A stretch of DNA of 64,000 bases, taken from contig CM026391.1 in assembly GCA_014843695.1 (NCBI GenBank), positions 36,081,711 through 36,145,710 of the forward strand. Reading direction: 5' to 3'. The position numbers and the translations under genes were made by a program. This stretch comes from Archivesica marissinica. Its lineage: Eukaryota; Mollusca; Bivalvia; Venerida; Vesicomyidae. This document shows positions 47,546 to 59,738 of the stretch, piece after piece. A model generated the notes under the pieces. The model was not told where the DNA came from, did not search any database, and worked only from the letters and a program-made list of their open reading frames with translations. Numbering within the stretch: position 1 is the stretch's first letter; every line of letters begins with the position of its first letter.

Positions 47546-47864
47546 AAAAAATAAAGAGTTAATAATAATAATGTAAATACAGATTTGTAAACCATTCTAC
47601 AGTTGTAAGGTGATCTATGTGATAGCGATGACCCATGATTGATGAATGAAAGTATTCTAATTATAAATAATCCTTGAGACTGGCAGTTGCTTTCTCCTAA
47701 ATCCTACATGTATGTACATATCATATATACTTCACTATGTTTATTCAAAGAAATAAATATTGTTTAAACTAATCCTGGAGACAAACAATATTAATACTTA
47801 TTATAAGTATGTAGAGTTAATGATATGTTTGTGGTTTGAGTGTCATGACAAATGTGTGAGTGCA

Positions 47865-50800
47865 GAAAAACATGTCCTAGACTCATGAAATACATGTCCT
47901 AGAATTATGAAATGCATATCCTAGAATCATGAAATACATGTCCTAGAATCATGAAATACATGTCCTAGACTCATGAAATACATGTCCTAGAATCATGAAA
48001 TACATGTCCTAGAATCATGAAATTCATGTCCTAGAATCATGAAATACATGTCCTAGACTCATGAAATACATGTCCTAGAATCATGAAATACATGTCCTAG
48101 ACTTATGAAATACATGTCCTAGAATCATGAAATGCATGTCCTAGAATCATGAAATGCATGTCCTAGAATCATGAAATACAGGTCCTAGAATCATGAAATA
48201 CATGTCCTAGAATCATGAAATGCATGTCCTAGAATCATGAAATGCATGTCCTAGAATCATGAAATGCATGTCCTAAAATCATGAAATTCATGTCCTAGAA
48301 TCATGAAATACAGGTCCTAGAATCATGAAATACATGTCCTAGAATCATGAAATGCATGTCCTAGAATCATGAAATGCATGTCCTAGATTCATGAAATGCA
48401 TGTCATAGAATCATGAAATACATGTCCTAGAATCAAGAAATACATTTCCTAGAATCATGAAATACATGTCCTAGAATCATGAAATGCATGTCCTAGAATC
48501 ATGAAATACATGTCCTAGATGCATGTCCTAGAATCATGAAATACATGTCCTAGAACCATGAAATGCATGTCCTAGAATTATGAAATGCATGTCCTAGAAT
48601 CATGAAATACATGTCCTAGGATCATGAAATACATGTCCTAGAATCATGAAATACATGTCCTAGAATCATGAAATGCATGTCCTAGAATCATGAAATGCAT
48701 GTCCTAGAATCATGAAATACATGTCCTAGAATCATGAAATACATGTCCTAGATGCATGTTCTAGAATCATGAAATACATGTCCTAGAACCATGAAATGCA
48801 TGTCCTAGAATTATGAAATGCATGTCCTAGAATCATGAATTACATGTCCTAGAATCATGAAATACATGTCCTAGAATCATGAAATGCATGTCCTAGAATC
48901 ATGAAATACATGTCCTAGAATCATGAAATACATGTCCTAGAATCATGAAATACATGTCCTAGAATCATGAAATACATGTCCTAGAACCATGAAATGCATG
49001 TCCTAGAATCATGAAATACATGTCCTAGAACCATGAAATGCATGTCCTAGAATTATGAAATGCATATCCTAGAATCATGAAATACATGTCCTAGACTCAT
49101 GAAATACATGTCCTAGACTCATGAAATACATGTCCTAGACTCATGAAATGCATGTCATAGAATCATGAAATACATGTCCTAGAATCATGAAATGCATGTC
49201 CTAGAATCATGAAATACATGTCCTAGAATCATGAAATGCATGTCCTAGAATCATGAAATACAGGTCCTAGAATCATGAAATACATGTCCTAGAATCATGA
49301 AATGCATGTCCTAGAATCATGAAATGCATGTCCTAGAATCATGAAATTCATGTCCTAGAATCATGAAATTCATGTCCTAGAATCATGAAATACAGGTCCT
49401 AGAATCATGAAATACATGTCCTAGAATCATGAAATGCATGTCCTAGAATCATGAAATGCATGTCCTAGAATCATGAAATGCATGTCCTAGAATCATGAAA
49501 TACATGTCCTAGAATCATGAAATGCATGTCCTAGAATCATGAAATGCATGTCCTAGAATCATGAAATGCATGTCCTAGAATCATGAAATACATGTCCTAG
49601 AATCATGAAATGCATGTCCTAGAACCATGAAATGCATTTCCTAGAATCATGAAATACATGTCCTAGAATCATGAAATACATGTCCTAGAATCATGAAATG
49701 CATGTCCTAGAATCAGGAAATACATATCCTAGAACCATGAAATGCATTTCCTAGAATCATGAAATGCATGTCCTAGAATCATGAAATACATGTCCTAGAA
49801 TCATGAAATACATGTCCTAGAATCATGAAATGCATGTCATAGAATCATGAAATACATGTCCTAGAATCAAGAAATACATTTCCTAGAATCATGAAATACA
49901 TGTCCTAGAATCATGAAATGCATGTCCTAGAATCATGAAATACATGTCCTAGATGCATGTCCTAGAATCATGAAATACATGTCCTAGAACCATGAAATGC
50001 ATGTCCTAGAATTAAGAAATGCATGTCCTAGAATCATGAAATACATGTCCTAGAATCATGAAATACATGTCCTAGAATCATGAAATACATGTCCTAGAAT
50101 CATGAAATACATGTCCTAGAATCATGAAATGCATGTCCTAGAATCATGAAATGCATGTCCTAGAATCATGAAATACATGTCCTAGAACCATGAAATGCAT
50201 GTCCTAGAATTATGAAATGCATGTCCTAGAATCATGAATTACATGTCCTAGAATCATGAAATGCATGTCCTAGAATCATGAAATACATGTCCTAGAATCA
50301 TGAAATACATGTCCTAGAATCATGAAATACATGTCCTAGAATCATGAAATACATGTCCTAGAACCATGAAATGCATGTCCTAGAATCATGAAATACATGT
50401 CCTAGAACCATGAAATGCATGTCCTAGAATTATGAAATGCATGTCCTAGAATCATGAAATATATGTCCTAGAATCATGAAATACATGTCCTAGAATCATG
50501 AAATACATGTCCTAGACTCATGAAATACATGTCCTAGAATCATGAAATGCTTGTCCTAGAATCATGAAATACATGTCCTAGAATCATGAAATACATGTCC
50601 TAGAATCATGAAATACATGTCCTAGAATCATGAAATACATGTCCTAGAATCATGAAATACATGTCCTAGAATCATGAAATAGAAATACATGTCCTAGAAT
50701 CATGAAATAGAAATACATGTCCTAGAATCATGAAATACATGTCCTAGAATCATGAAATACATGTCCTAGAATCATGAAATACATGTCCTAGAATCATGAA

Positions 50801-50935
50801 ATACATGTCCTAGAATCATGAAATACATGTCCTAGAATCATGAAATACATGTCCTAGACTCATGAAATACATGTCCTAGAATCATGAAATACATGTCCTA
50901 GAATCATGAAGCACATGGTCTAGAATCATGAAGTT
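47865..50935. repeat. 3.1-kb, 22-bp minisatellite
   Basis: About 139 copies of ATGAAATACATGTCCTAGAA plus TC. A/G (TACATG vs TGCATG) and AATC/ACTC/AACC variants mark units. A 10-bp deletion variant (CCTAGATGCATGTCCTAG) followed by a GAACC unit recurs near 48517, 48752 and 49951, showing block duplication. ACATGT and TGCATG make each unit locally palindromic. Confidence 0.97.
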
Positions 50936-51159
50936 GTACAGGAATGTTTGTCAGTATGTGACATGATGTGGTGTTTATTTTTCACTCATTATGAGCAGAG
51001 TTACTGCAATACCTAAGTAAAACTTGCCATTAAGTACTTGTATCATGTGTAGCTAACATTTATTTGCTAATGAGATTTGCTATGGAGAAACGGAGCTACG
51101 AAGAGAGCCAAACGAAAAGAAGACTATTCTAGTCTAAATTAGATATTTTCCAATAATGT

Positions 51160-51590
51160 TTAAAGCGACATTACATCGCAAAAAGCAAATAAAATGCATT
51201 TGTTCATGTATACACGCATAGCTACTACACAATCTTCTGAATACATTCGAACACTAACATTGCATATGAAATAGCCCCTTTCTTGTCCTGAAGATAATAA
51301 ACTTTATTTCTGTGCAGGAAATGAGTGTAAAATGGAAGGAAGTTTCTCCGTATGTGAAAATGTTTGGAAATGAGAGTGTGATCGTTCAAGAAGCGGCCAG
51401 AATACATGATGCCTACCACTGAACTTACACCATGAAAACACAGCGCACATCTTTGAAGTTACGAAATATGTTTGAGCAACGGAAACAGCATATATTACCA
51501 TTAATTTACACAAAATGCTTGCTTGAAGAAATCGTATTGTTGAAGTTTTGATTCACAATTTGCTCCTGTGATGTTACATTGTTAATTGTT
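51160..51590. mobile_element. P3-family MITE, right end uncertain
   Basis: TTAA at 51160 is followed by AGCGACATTACATCGCAAAA, matching the reversed right end of the element at 4453-4933. A weak inverted partner GATGTTACATTGTTAA ends at 51585. The interior is unclassified. Confidence 0.5.
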
Positions 51591-51774
51591 GATATTGCAT
51601 AATATACCTGCATCGTTGAATGCCTGCTCATCAATGCAATAGATCTAGACAACATTCCAGTAAAATAATATATAGTTACTATTGAAAATGCTTATTGGAA
51701 TAATCGTGAAAAGAGTGAGTTTCACATTATAACGACTTGTATACATACTGTTATTCAAAGCCTGACTTGCAGAA

Positions 51775-51842
51775 AGTCAATTGTTCTACCTGGGTGCCCA
51801 TCCGTACCTGAGCTACTGCTTGGTGAGACATCCGAGAGATTC
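51775..51842 (+). mobile_element. SINE family E fragment
   Basis: TACCTGGGTGCCCATCCGTA, CCTGAGCTACTGCTTGG and ACATCCG align with the core of the copy at 63400-63600. Confidence 0.65.
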
Positions 51843-53125
51843 TAAGGAGTGGATGCTGAATGTGCTGCACACTGAGATATTCTAAGGAGTGGATACTGAA
51901 TGTGCTGCACACTGAGATATTCTAAGGAGTGGATACTGAATGTGCTGCACACAGAGATTCTAAGGAGTGGATACTGAATGTGCTGCACACTGAGATATTC
52001 TAAGGAGTGGATACTGAATGTGCTGCACACTGAGATATTCTAAGGAGTGGATGCTGAATGTGCTGCACACTGAGATATTCTAAGGAGTGGATACTGAATG
52101 TGCTGCACACTGAGATATTCTAAGGAGTGGATACTGAATGTGCTGCACACTGAGATATTCTAAGGAGTGGATACTGAATGTGCTGCACACTGAGATATTC
52201 TAAGGAGTGGATGCTGAATGTGCTGCACACTGAGATATTCTAAGGAGTGGATACTGAATGTGCTGCACACTGAGATATTCTAAGGAGTGGATACTGAATG
52301 TGCTGCACACTGAGATATTCTAAGGAGTGGATACTGAATGTGCTGCACACTGAGATATTCTAAGGAGTGGATACTGAATGTGCTGCACACCGAGAGATTC
52401 TAAGGAGTGGATACTGAATGTGCTGCACACTGAGATATTCTAAGGAGTGGATACTGAATGTGCTGCACACTGAGATATTCTAAGGAGTGGATGCTGAATG
52501 TGCTGCACACTGAGAGATTCTAAGGAGTGGATACTGAATGTGCTGCACACTGAGATATTCTAAGGAGTGGATACTGAATGTGCTGCACACTGAGATATTC
52601 TAAGGAGTGGATACTGAATGTGCTGCACACTGAGATATTCTAAGGAGTGGATACTGAATGTGCTGCACACTGAGATATTCTAAGGAGTGGATACTGAATG
52701 TGCTGCACACTGAGATATTCTAAGGAGTGGATACTGAATGTGCTGCACACTGAGATATTCTAAGGAGTGGATACTGAATGTGCTGCACACTGAGATATTC
52801 TAAGGAGTGGATACTGAATGTGCTGCACACTGAGATATTCTAAGGAGTGGATACTGAATGTGCTGCACACTGAGATATTCTAAGGAGTGGATACTGAATG
52901 TGCTGCACACTGAGAGATTCTAAGGAGTGGATACTGAATGTGCTGCACACTGAGATATTCTAAGGAGTGGATACTGAATGTGCTGCACACTGAGATATTC
53001 TAAGGAGTGGATACTGAATGTGCTGCACACTGAGATATTCTAAGGAGTGGATACTGAATGTGCTGTACACTGAGATATTCTAAGGAGTGGATACTGAATG
53101 TGCTGTACACTGAGATATTCTAAGA
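51843..53125. repeat. 40-bp minisatellite, family T1 second locus
   Basis: 32 copies of GAATGTGCTGCACACTGAGA, TATTCTAAGGAGTGGATACT. The first 29 bp equal the core of the 5640-7690 array and only the linker differs. Units are far more uniform than at the first locus. GATGCT and GAGAGATTC variants mark blocks. Confidence 0.97.
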
Positions 53126-53940
53126 GGCAGATTTTTAGAAATGGTATCTTATATTTATAGGCTTTTAGTTGGATTTTAGTTGGATTTTAGTTGGATTTTA
53201 GTTGGATTTTAAGTACTATTTTGAAGATCTGCCATTTAAATTAACTGGCCTGGAGGTTATTAAGCAGCTAATGTTTTATAACCTCATGGCCAGTTTTATG
53301 TGAAATAATTGTTTGCACATTGCTGTGCTTTGTGAATACATGTCTGGAAAGAATGAATTTACCGTGTTTAAATCTGCAATAAAACATGGTTTAGCGAGTG
53401 ACAGCAAATGTGACATCATTTTACTAGCAGTTTTGTGAAGCCATTTACGCACTCTAGAAAATAACACCAACTATTTTTACGCTTTTTAGATATTTTGATC
53501 ATGTTAGAATCAAAACAATATTTGTATTTGTGTTATTTATATCTGAATAAAACACGGTATGTCATTCTGAGTGCCGGATTTGACCACTTAGGCCTGTGTG
53601 GTTAATTGCACGGCGTCAGAACCCCAATCCATGTTTTATTCAACTATAAATAAAGTAAATACAACTATTATTTGTTAAAAACGAATCATCATAAAATTTA
53701 CAAATGGTGATTTACTATATAATACTACATAAATAGACTTTAGCAGAGTCATTTGAATGGTGTATAAACAAAAGATATCGCATATATCTCGGTCAACACA
53801 TCGATGAAGTCCCATTTTTCTTTGGATATTCATTAACAAAGTACATGTACAAATCTATCTGCAGTGGAAATGGCAAAATGTGGCCATTGTTAACAAATTG
53901 ATCTCTCCAGAATACAATGCACTAATGATAGTTTCATTGC
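53126..53940. other. Unclassified sequence
   Basis: A short TTAGTTGGATTT run (four copies) lies at 53164-53210. Otherwise no gene or named repeat is recognised. Confidence 0.5.
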
Positions 53941-53942
53941 AG

Positions 53943-54014
53943 ATCAATGTCGTGGCCTTTATAGAATTGTGTTCATTCTATTTACCCAGTTGTAATCATC
54001 ACCAGCCTTTGTAT
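53943..54014 (+). CDS. Candidate exon in phase with the TRPM2-like gene
   Basis: Acceptor GTTTCATTGCAG and donor GTAAGA enclose exactly 24 codons: INVVAFIELCSFYLPSCNHH then QPLY. Phase 0 on both sides suits the exon ending at 45784. Its 3' end and donor are then repeated in tandem, as for proven exons in this gene. The residues do not clearly match the expected NUDT9-H sequence, so it may be an unrelated or false exon. Confidence 0.35.
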
Positions 54015-55312
54015 GTAAGATGGTGGATGTTCTACCACAGTTGTAATCATCACCAGCCTTTGTATGTAAGATGGTGGATGTTCTACCACAGTTGTATATC
54101 ATCACCAGCCTGTGTATGTAAGATGGTGGATGTTCTACCACAGTTGTATATCATCACCAGCCTGTGTATGTAAGATGGTGGATGTTCTACCACAGTTGTA
54201 TATCATCACCAGCCTGTGTATGTAAGATGGTGGATGTTCTACCACGGTTGTAATCACCAGCCTGTGTATGTAAGATGGTGGATGTTCTACCACGGTTGTA
54301 ATCACCAGCCTGTGTATGTAAGATGGTGGATGTTCTACCACGGTTGTAATCACCAGCCTGTGTATGTAAGATGGTGGATGTTCTACCACAGTTGTATATC
54401 ATCACCAGCCTGTGTATGTAAGATGGTGGATGTTCTACCACAGTTGTATATCATCACCAGCCTGTGTATGTAAGATGGTGGATGTTCTACCACAGTTGTA
54501 TATCATCACCAGCCTGTGTATGTAAGATGGTGGATGTTCTACCACGGTTGTAATCACCAGCCTGTGTATGTAAGATGGTGGATGTTCTACCACGGTTGTA
54601 ATCACCAGCCTGTGTATGTAAGATGGTGGATGTTCTACCACAGTTGTATATCATCACCAGCCTGTGTATGTAAGATGGTGGATGTTCTACCACAGTTGTA
54701 TATCATCACCAGCCTGTGTATGTAAGATGGTGGATGTTCTACCACGGTTGTAATCACCAGCCTGTGTATGTAAGATGGTGGATGTTCTACCACGGTTGTA
54801 ATCACCAGCCTGTGTATGTAAGATGGTGGATGTTCTACCACAGTTGTATATCATCACCAGCCTGTGTATGTAAGATGGTGGATGTTCTACCACAGTTGTA
54901 ATCATCACCAGCCTGTGTATGTAAGATGGTGGATGTTCTACCACAGTTGTATATCATCACCAGCCTGTGTATGTAAGATGGTGGATGTTCTACCACAGTT
55001 GTAATCATCACCAGCCTGGGTATGTAAGATGGTGGATGTTCTACCACAGTTGTAATCATCACCAGCCTGGGTATGTAAGATGGTGGATGTTCTACCACAG
55101 TTGTAATCATCACCAGCCTGTGTATGTAAGATGGTGGATGTTCTACCACAGTTGTATATCATCACCAGCCTGTGTATGTAAGATGGTGGATGTTCTACCA
55201 TGGTTGTAATCACCAGCCTGTGTATGTAAGATGGTGGATGTTCTACCACAGTTGTATATCATCACCAGCCTGGGTATGTAAGATGGTGGATGTTCTACCA
55301 CGGTTGTAATCA
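53985..55312. repeat. 48/51/52-bp minisatellite with a donor-like site per unit
   Basis: About 26 copies of GTTGTA(TA)TCATCACCAGCC, TGTGTATGTAAGATGGTGGA, TGTTCTACCACA. Each unit carries TAT|GTAAGA. Blocks of four units (two long, two short) repeat at about 200-bp spacing between 54240 and 54850. Confidence 0.95.
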
Positions 55313-55685
55313 TCTGATTATACATGTTTGTAATTTGTTTGTTTTATGTTACGAAATTTACATCATTTATGTTTATTTTATTTCCCAATGCAATGCATCA
55401 ATTTTTTTACTGACAAAATTATGTACTTTTAATTGATATTCTGAATTTCGTCATTTTATGCCCAATTTTATTTTCTATTTTAGCAACTCTAGTCGTGTGA
55501 TGACATGAATTTCTCATATACTTATATATTATGTTTGTTCTTGCATAATTTGTTTATTGGATGATCTTTTATTGTTTGTTTGTTTTTTTACTTGATGCTT
55601 TTCTGTTTTGTTTGTTATTATTATTTACATTCTTCGATATTTATTATTTTAATCTGAATGGTGCATATATGTGAACAGTTACTAG
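55313..55685. other. AT-rich unclassified sequence
   Basis: T-rich on the plus strand with TTTGTTTGTTT tracts. Nothing else seen. Confidence 0.5.
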
Positions 55686-55687
55686 AG

Positions 55688-57640
55688 TAGAATGCAGACA
55701 TCTCATTGCATAGGGTGGACATTTATAATGTCTAGAGTAGAATGCGGACACCTCATTGCATAGGGGGACATTTATAATGTCTAGAGTAGAATGCAGACAT
55801 CTCATTGCATAGGGGGACATTTATAATGTCTAGAGTAGAATGCAGACATCTCATTGCATAGGGTGGACATTTATAATGTCTAGAGCTGAATGCAGACACC
55901 TCATTGCATAGGGGGACATTTATAATGTCTAGAGCTGAATGCAGACACCTCATTGCATAGGGGGACATTTATAATGTCTAGAGTAGAATGCAGACATCTC
56001 ATTGCATAGGGGGACATTTATAATGTCTAGAGCTGAATGCAGACACCTCATTGCATAGGGGGACATTTATAATGTCTAGAGAGAATGCGGATACCTCATT
56101 GCATAGGGGGACATTTATAATGTCTAGAGTAGAATGCGGACACCTCATTGCATAGAGGGACATTTATAATGTCTAGAATAGAATGCAGACATCTCATTGC
56201 ATAGGGGGACATTTATAATGTCTAGAGTAGAATGTGGACACCTCATTGCATAGGGGGGACATTTATAATGTCTAGAGTAGAATGCGGACACCTAATTGCA
56301 TAGATGGACATTTATAATGTCTAGAGTAGAATGCGGATACCTCATTGCATAGGGGGACATTTATAATGTCTAGAGTAGAATGCGGACACCTCATTGCATA
56401 GAGGGACATTTATAATGTCTAGAATAGAATGCAGACATCTCATTGCATAGGGGGACATTTATAATGTCTAGAGTAGAATGTGGACACCTCATTGCATAGA
56501 GGGACATTTATAATGTCTAGAATAGAATGCAGACATCTCATTGCATAGGGGGACATTTATAATGTCTAGAGCCGAATGCAGACACCTAATTGCATAGGGG
56601 GGCATATATAATGTCTAGAGTAGAATGTGGACACCTCATTGCATAGGGGGATATTTATAATGTCTAGAGTAGAATGCAGACATCTCATTGCATAGGGGGA
56701 CATTTATAATGTCTAGAGTAGAATGCAGACACCTAATTGCATAGGGGGGACATTTATAATGTCTAGAGCCGAATGCAGACACCTAATTGCATAGGGGGAC
56801 ATTTATAATGTCTAGAGTAGAATGCAGACACCTAATTGCATAGGGGGGACATTTATAATGTCTAGAGCCGAATGCAGACACCTAATTGCATAGATGGACA
56901 TTTATAATGTCTAGAGCCGAATGCAGACACCTAATTGCATAGATGGACATTTATAATGTCTAGAGTAGAATGCAGACACCTAATTGCATAGGGGGGACAT
57001 TTATAATGTCTAGAGCCGAATGCAGACACCTAATTGCATAGATGGACATTTATAATGTCTAGAGCCGAATGCAGACACCTAATTGCATAGATGGACATTT
57101 ATAATGTCTAGAGCCGAATGCAGAGACCTAATTGCATAGATGGACATTTATAATGTCTAGAGCCGAATGCAGACACCTAATTGCATAGGGGGGGACATTT
57201 ATAATGTCTAGAGCCGAATGCAGACACCTAATTGCATAGATGGACATTTATAATGTCTAGAGCCGAATGCAGACACCTAATTGCATAGATGGACATTTAT
57301 AATGTCTAGAGCCGAATGCAGACACCTAATTGCATAGGTGGACATTTATAATGTCTAGAGTAGAATGCGGACACCTAATTGCATAGGGGGGGGGACATTT
57401 ATAATGTCTAGAGCCGAATGCAGACACCTAATTGCATAGATGGACATTTATAATGTCTAGAGCCGAATGCAGACACCTAATTGCATAGATGGACATTTAT
57501 AATGTCTAGAGCCGAATGCAGACACCTAATTGCATAGGGGGGGACATTTATAATGTCTAGAGCCAAATGCAGACACCTAATTGCATAGATGGACATTTAT
57601 AATGTCTAGAGCCGAATGCAGACACCTAATTGCATAGTAC
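55688..57640. repeat. 48- to 53-bp minisatellite
   Basis: About 40 copies of GTCTAGAGTAGAATGCAGAC, A(C/T)CTCATTGCATAGGGGGAC, ATTTATAAT. The 5' half is dominated by AGAGTAGAATG with CTCATTG, the 3' half by AGAGCCGAATG with CTAATTG and ATAGATGG. The G run after ATA varies from two to nine, accounting for length changes. Confidence 0.95.
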
Positions 57641-57796
57641 CAAGCATGAAAGGTTAGAGCTCTCAAATGGGACTGGAGGTCGATGACAAAATGAACTACA
57701 TGTAAATGCAAATAAATTCTTCTAAAACCTGGAAACCTGATAGAAACAAGGGAGCAAGAATAAGGTAATTGAATATAACAATGAATTGCAATATAC

Positions 57797-58252
57797 TTAA
57801 AGCAGCATTATATCGTAATAAAGGATGTTTTTGGTAAAATATAAATACTAATGTATGTGTGTTTACAAAAATCGAAATAGTCGCTCAGAATCGATAAAAT
57901 TCAAATAAATATAAACAGTCGTATACGCGAATTTGTTTATCAACAAACGAAATGTAAACACGCACAGCGCGCATGCGTGAAACATCAGCGGATATGCCAT
58001 GTTTGTTTTCATCATTGCCGATGGAGGACGAATGTAAATCGGGTTCCGATTGTAAACAAGTGCGCGTGACCGACCGACTCGGAAAGTCCTACTTCCAGTT
58101 TCGAGTTTGTTTTATCGCAATAAAACACTGTTTACTAATTGAACATAATTATACAAATCGTAATGTAAGAATGCGTAGCAGCATTGCTAACCATACGTAA
58201 AATTTGAATATTTCAAATATCGTTTATTTCATACGATATAGGGCTGCTTTAA
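57797..58252. mobile_element. TTAA-flanked MITE (duplicated at 59874-60329)
   Basis: TTAA at 57797-57800 and 58249-58252. Ends AGCAGCATTATATCGTA and TACGATATAGGGCTGCT are imperfectly inverted. A 75-codon frame inside (57973-58200, starting MRETSADMPCLFSSLPMEDE) is duplicated at 60050. It has no known domain and may be chance. Confidence 0.7.
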
Positions 58253-58429
58253 CTGATGTTGAAAAATACTAGAAATGTAGACAAAATTAAAACTGTTATT
58301 AACTGTATTCTAATAACCACTTGAATCAGTTCAAACAGATGCTTATAATGTGAAAACTACAGTTATTAGTGAACATTATTATTATAATATGTCTCATTAA
58401 ACCTGTATCTATGTGTATGTATGTTCCAT

Positions 58430-58622
58430 TGATGTCAAACCCCTTGCGGGGACCTAGACATATTTTCCTGGGCAGGCTTAGCCGACCTAAGTGGTTAACC
58501 AGTACTAAGCAATGTGTGTGAGGTGTTGCTCAATGACACTACATAGGTGGCCTGACCGAGTATCGAACCCGAGACCACTTGATTCCAAATCCGACGCTCT
58601 ACCACTGGACCACGGACGCCAC
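58430..58622 (-). mobile_element. SINE family F, minus orientation
   Basis: The reversed tRNA-like head (GAGTATCGAACCCGAGACCA, CGCTCTACCACTGGACCACG) and body CCTGGGCAGGCTTAGCCGAC. The second copy lies at 60507-60699. Confidence 0.8.
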
Positions 58623-58799
58623 AACCTTGCACGAGGCAGAAATGTTCTTAATCTGAAAGTTTTTATTTACATATTTGTTCTTGTTGTTATTTAGTAATTT
58701 TAGGGCCCAAAAAATACATATTAAATTTTTCGTTAAGATCTGACAATAAGCTCCTTTAAAGACATTTGGACTTTAAGGGGACAGTGATAAAGTGAAATA

Positions 58800-59462
58800 C
58801 AGTCAAACCTGTGTTAGTGGTCACCTCTATTAAGCAGCCAACCTGTATTAAACAGCCAGTTTCCAGACTCCCAATATGTTGTTTTTATTATACATTTGAC
58901 CTCTATTAAGCAGCCACCTGTGCTAAGCAGCCACTTTGTGTGATTCCCTTGGCAGGCTGCTTAAGACAGGTTTCACTGTACTTTGTGCATGCAAGTATAA
59001 TGCATTAGGTTGTGTGGTAACTTGTCTGTGTTTATGATGAGCACAGTGGTTAGCATTCTCACCAATGCAACCCTGCCATCTTGATATCTCACAGTCCCAG
59101 ATGGTATGGGGGTGCTTGCAATATCAGACAGGTGGCTTTGGTTTAAACATATTTATTTTCTATCATGTACATGGTTATTAACAACAACTGAAATAAGGAA
59201 TTGGACAGAAAGCCTATACAGCTTATGGTTGTCTTCTCCTTAATCACAGGTGGGTTTTCTCTGGGTACTTCGGTTTCCTCCCACACGAAGGACCACATAC
59301 AGTTAAACCTGTCTTAAGCAGCCAGCCAAGGGAATCACAGAAAGTGGCTGCTTAGCACAGGTGGCTGCTTAATAGAGGGCAAATGTATAATAAAACAACA
59401 TATTGGGAATCTAGAACCTGGCTGCTTAATACAGGTTGGCTGCTTAATAGAGGTGACCACTA
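58800..59462. mobile_element. Inverted pair of repeat G around a SINE D remnant
   Basis: 58800-58982 (GTGGTCACCTCTATTAAGCA ... GCTTAAGACAGGTTTCACTG) is the reverse complement of 59303-59462. The two arms of about 170 bp enclose 320 bp, so the region can fold back. The same pair exists in copy 2. Confidence 0.75.
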
Positions 59463-59733
59463 GGTCCGTCTCCGTGGTCGAGTGGTTACGGTCGCTCACT
59501 TGTATACCACTTTAACCTATCATCACTGATGGTCATGGGTTCGAGCCCCGCTCAAGTCGTGTCTCATTTATATGAAAAAGTTGGCAGTTTCTTACGGAGG
59601 TTGGTGCACCCAAGTACTGGTTAACCGCTGGAGCCTGCCCAGGAAAGGTGTTGTACGGTAAACTGCCCGCCGGCGATATAGCCCAAAATGGTGCTGATGC
59701 AGGCGTAAAACCCAAAATATAACATAAATATAA
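59463..59733 (+). mobile_element. SINE family B, full length
   Basis: Head CCGTGGTCGAGTGGTTACGG and box B GGGTTCGAGCCCCG are intact, with full body and tail. It is inserted within the AGAGGTGACCACTA end of repeat G, which resumes at 61800 after copy 2. Confidence 0.9.
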
Positions 59734-59738
59734 CATAA

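Larger units (their letters stand above)
57661..59738. repeat. Segmental tandem duplication, copy 1
   Basis: Starts CTCAAATGGGACTGGAGGTC and ends at the tail of a family B SINE (AACATAAATATAACATAA). It contains a TTAA MITE (57797-58252), a family F SINE (58430-58622), inverted G repeats (58800-58982 and 59303-59462), SINE D parts (about 59037-59300) and SINE B (59463-59733). Copy 2 follows directly. Confidence 0.95.

Noticed and set aside
51780..51835. Possible next TRPM2-like exon after 45784 (acceptor TTGCAG, donor GTGAGA)
   Set aside because: The sequence aligns with SINE family E (compare 63445-63510), and frame 0 meets a stop.
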